The notes beneath the pieces are model-generated. The model did no database searches and was not told the DNA's origin. It was given only the letters and a program-made list of their open reading frames with translations. The position numbers and the translations under genes were made by a program. A stretch of 10,212 nucleotides of DNA from Baffinella frigidus (taxonomy: Eukaryota > Cryptophyceae > Cryptomonadales > Baffinellaceae): positions 75,054 to 85,265 of the forward strand of contig MU646885.1 in the NCBI GenBank assembly GCA_026770585.1, written 5' to 3'. Shown piece by piece: positions 1-10,212 of this stretch. Numbering within the stretch: the first letter of the stretch is position 1; each line of letters starts with the position of its first letter.

Positions 1-358
1 CAAACCTCCTCCCCCACCCTCCTTCCTCCACCAGCGACTTCCATTGCTCGTCGCTGATTAATCAGGCTACAGGGGTACCTCGCTCATAAGAAACCACCTC
101 CTCCTAGGACCCTACAGTAGGCCCATGCCTAGGGCCCTATGGTGGCCCTAGGGTGGGGTGGCCCTAGGGTGGGGGGCAGTTTCTGATGAGCGACGTACCC
201 CTGCACGCATCCCCCAAAAGTTGACCCCGCGCAAAATCGCTCCCTTCCAAAGAAAACCACAGGAAAGATCCGGGACGGGCCAGCCGCGGCGCCTCGCGCT
301 AAGCTAAGTTGACGACTCGCGTTAAGTTGGCGCGTCGCGCTAAGTTGACGGCGTCAAC
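1..358. other. Region downstream of the PP2C stop codon
   Basis: This is probably 3' UTR and flank. It holds a 134 bp inverted-repeat element (70-203) and a small degenerate tandem repeat just after the stop. I see no coding sequence and no AATAAA-like signal on the sense strand. Confidence 0.5.
70..203. mobile_element. MITE, CAGGGGTACC family, copy 1
   Basis: The ends CAGGGGTACCTCGCTCATAA and its near reverse complement at 164-203 form imperfect terminal inverted repeats of about 35 bp. The centre is made of CCCTAGGG-type palindromes. The left flank is TA and the right flank CA, so the target duplication is decayed. A second copy at 1361-1512 has a clean TA duplication. TA sites and CAG termini suggest a Tc1/mariner-like origin. 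Confidence 0.7.

Positions 359-361
<3 letters not shown>
298..361. repeat. Degenerate tandem repeat and palindrome overlapping the stop codon
   Basis: About three units built on GCGCTAAGTTGACG lie just past the coding end. The last forms a perfect hairpin at 341-361 (9 bp arms TAAGTTGAC / GTCAACTTA, loop GGC). The TAA stop of the PP2C gene is at the edge of the stem. Confidence 0.6.
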
Positions 362-9615
<9,254 letters not shown>

Positions 9616-9626
9616 CTGTGGAACGG

Positions 9627-9666
9627 GGTTCGGGTTTGGGTTTCGGGTTTCGGGGTTAGGGTTTAG
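9627..9666. repeat. Telomere-like tract (GGGTTTC/GGGTTTG/GGGTTTA)
   Basis: About five to six degenerate heptads placed just upstream, in sense, of the exon 1 acceptor. Confidence 0.75.
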
Positions 9667-9728
9667 CGTCGCATGCACCCCTCACCCCTCATACCCCCGT
9701 CGCATGCACCCCTCACCCCTCATACCCC
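9667..9728. repeat. 31 bp tandem duplication
   Basis: Two adjacent copies begin CGTCGCATGCACCCCTCACC (9667 and 9698), each with CACCCCT repeated internally. Confidence 0.9.
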
Positions 9729-9813
9729 CGGCAGTGAACTGAGACGGTTAGAGGGGACAACCCTAAACCCAAACCCTAACCCCAGGGAGCTGCTCAGAGG
9801 ATCCCTCACCTGT

Positions 9814-9995
9814 CCACACGAGGCTATCCATGCGAACAGAACAAAACAACATTTCAAAATTTGTGGGGAAACGATCACGTTTCCGTACGGATGTCCGTAC
9901 AGAAACGTGACCAAATGCTGACTTTTGGCGTGTTTCCTGGGCAATAATCCAATAATTAACTTAGTGAATCTGTTCGCATGGATAGCCTGGTGTGG
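9814..9995. mobile_element. 182 bp inverted-repeat element, CCACACGAGGCTATCC family
   Basis: 26 bp ends (CCACACGAGGCTATCCATGC onward) are inverted with one mismatch; a third arm is repeated at 10014-10039. A strong hairpin lies inside (9875-9910, TCACGTTTC/GAAACGTGA). GACTTTTGGCGTGTTTCCTG at about 9920 also occurs at about 520. Confidence 0.85.
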
Positions 9996-10040
9996 TCCCT
10001 CGATCATTTCTGGCTGTTCGCATGGATAGCCTCGTGTGGG

Positions 10041-10053
10041 TGTCCGCGTTCAC
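10041..10053 (-). pseudogene. Small copy of the PP2C exon 1 start
   Basis: CGAACGCAG|GTGAACGCGGACA equals exon 1 with 12 bases missing in frame. The preceding bases resemble those before 10178. Confidence 0.55.
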
Positions 10054-10160
10054 CTGCGTTCGCGTCTCGGGTTAGGGTTTCGGGTTTGAGGTTTATAGCC
10101 TGTTCGGGCGGGAAATCGCGCAGGTTACGGTGTGAGGGTTTAGGGTTCGGGGTATGGGGT

Positions 10161-10178
10161 CTGCAGCGTCTCGTTCGC
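10161..10178 (-). pseudogene. Possible second copy of the PP2C exon 1 start
   Basis: CGAACCCAG|GCGAACGAGACGCTGCAG resembles GTGAACGCCACGCTACAC. It is supported mainly by the shared CGCGAAC(G/C)CAG intron end. Confidence 0.35.
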
Positions 10179-10212
10179 CTGGGTTCGCGTTTCGGGTTTA
10201 CGAGGGGCGGGG

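Larger units (their letters stand above)
9616..10212 (-). other. Upstream intron of the PP2C gene, incomplete
   Basis: The exon 1 acceptor is preceded by this non-coding DNA: heptad tracts (9627-9666, 9760-9784, 10067-10093, 10136-10160), a 31 bp duplication, a 182 bp inverted-repeat element and two small copies of the exon 1 start. The exon with DGHGG is not here. Confidence 0.65.

Noticed and set aside
178-203. CTGATGAG of a hammerhead ribozyme core
   Set aside because: No GAAA core strand or third stem around it; it is the arm of the CAGGGGTACC MITE, whose other copy has CTTATGAG.

Overview
The window looks like nuclear DNA from a unicellular eukaryote, most likely an alga or other protist with a bloated genome. 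It has no bacterial-type operons. Coding sequence is split into short GC-rich exons with canonical eukaryotic splice sites. Interstitial plant/algal-type telomere heptads (TTTAGGG) and variants are abundant, and short terminal-inverted-repeat elements are everywhere. Every acceptor is CAG|GT, one intron probably uses a GC donor, and TTTAGGG repeats are common. This recalls dinoflagellates or introner-rich algae, but the species cannot be fixed from the sequence.

Reading the minus strand exon by exon, I recover one gene: the C-terminal part of a PP2C/PPM-family Mg/Mn-dependent protein Ser/Thr phosphatase. Eight exons in sense order (9615-9556, 8582-8478, 6897-6802, 5105-5035, 4876-4825, 3050-2964, 2132-2071, 431-359) join in one frame. 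They total 606 nt (201 residues plus a TAA stop) and run from the SGTTA motif through GDSRAVL, (D)QKP, GGRV, PGLAMSR/SIGD, TPE, ASDGVWE and VDDITAVVV. The N-terminal part, with the DGHGG metal-binding motif, should lie beyond base 10212. Only about 6% of the window is exon.

The seven introns (158 to 1774 bp) are made almost entirely of telomere-like heptad arrays (GGGTTTA, GGGTTCA, GGGTTGA, GGGTGCA, and GGGCGTA on the other strand), homopurine/homopyrimidine tracts, a 65-base G run, and many 60-270 bp inverted-repeat elements.

The most unusual feature is that six of the eight exons are accompanied by several degraded partial copies ('exon echoes') in the neighbouring introns. Many keep their acceptor or donor, and they are separated by small inverted-repeat elements. 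The echoes of the (D)QKP exon form a regular ~143 bp unit: a 58 bp exon piece plus an ~85 bp inverted-repeat, intron-like element. In at least three echoes an inverted-repeat element interrupts the exon copy, once with a clean TA target duplication and empty sites present in the same window. Two hairpins in the 8477-6898 intron share a core that carries TAATATTAC in the loop, the nonanucleotide of rolling-circle Rep origins, while their outer arms differ in sequence but stay self-complementary.
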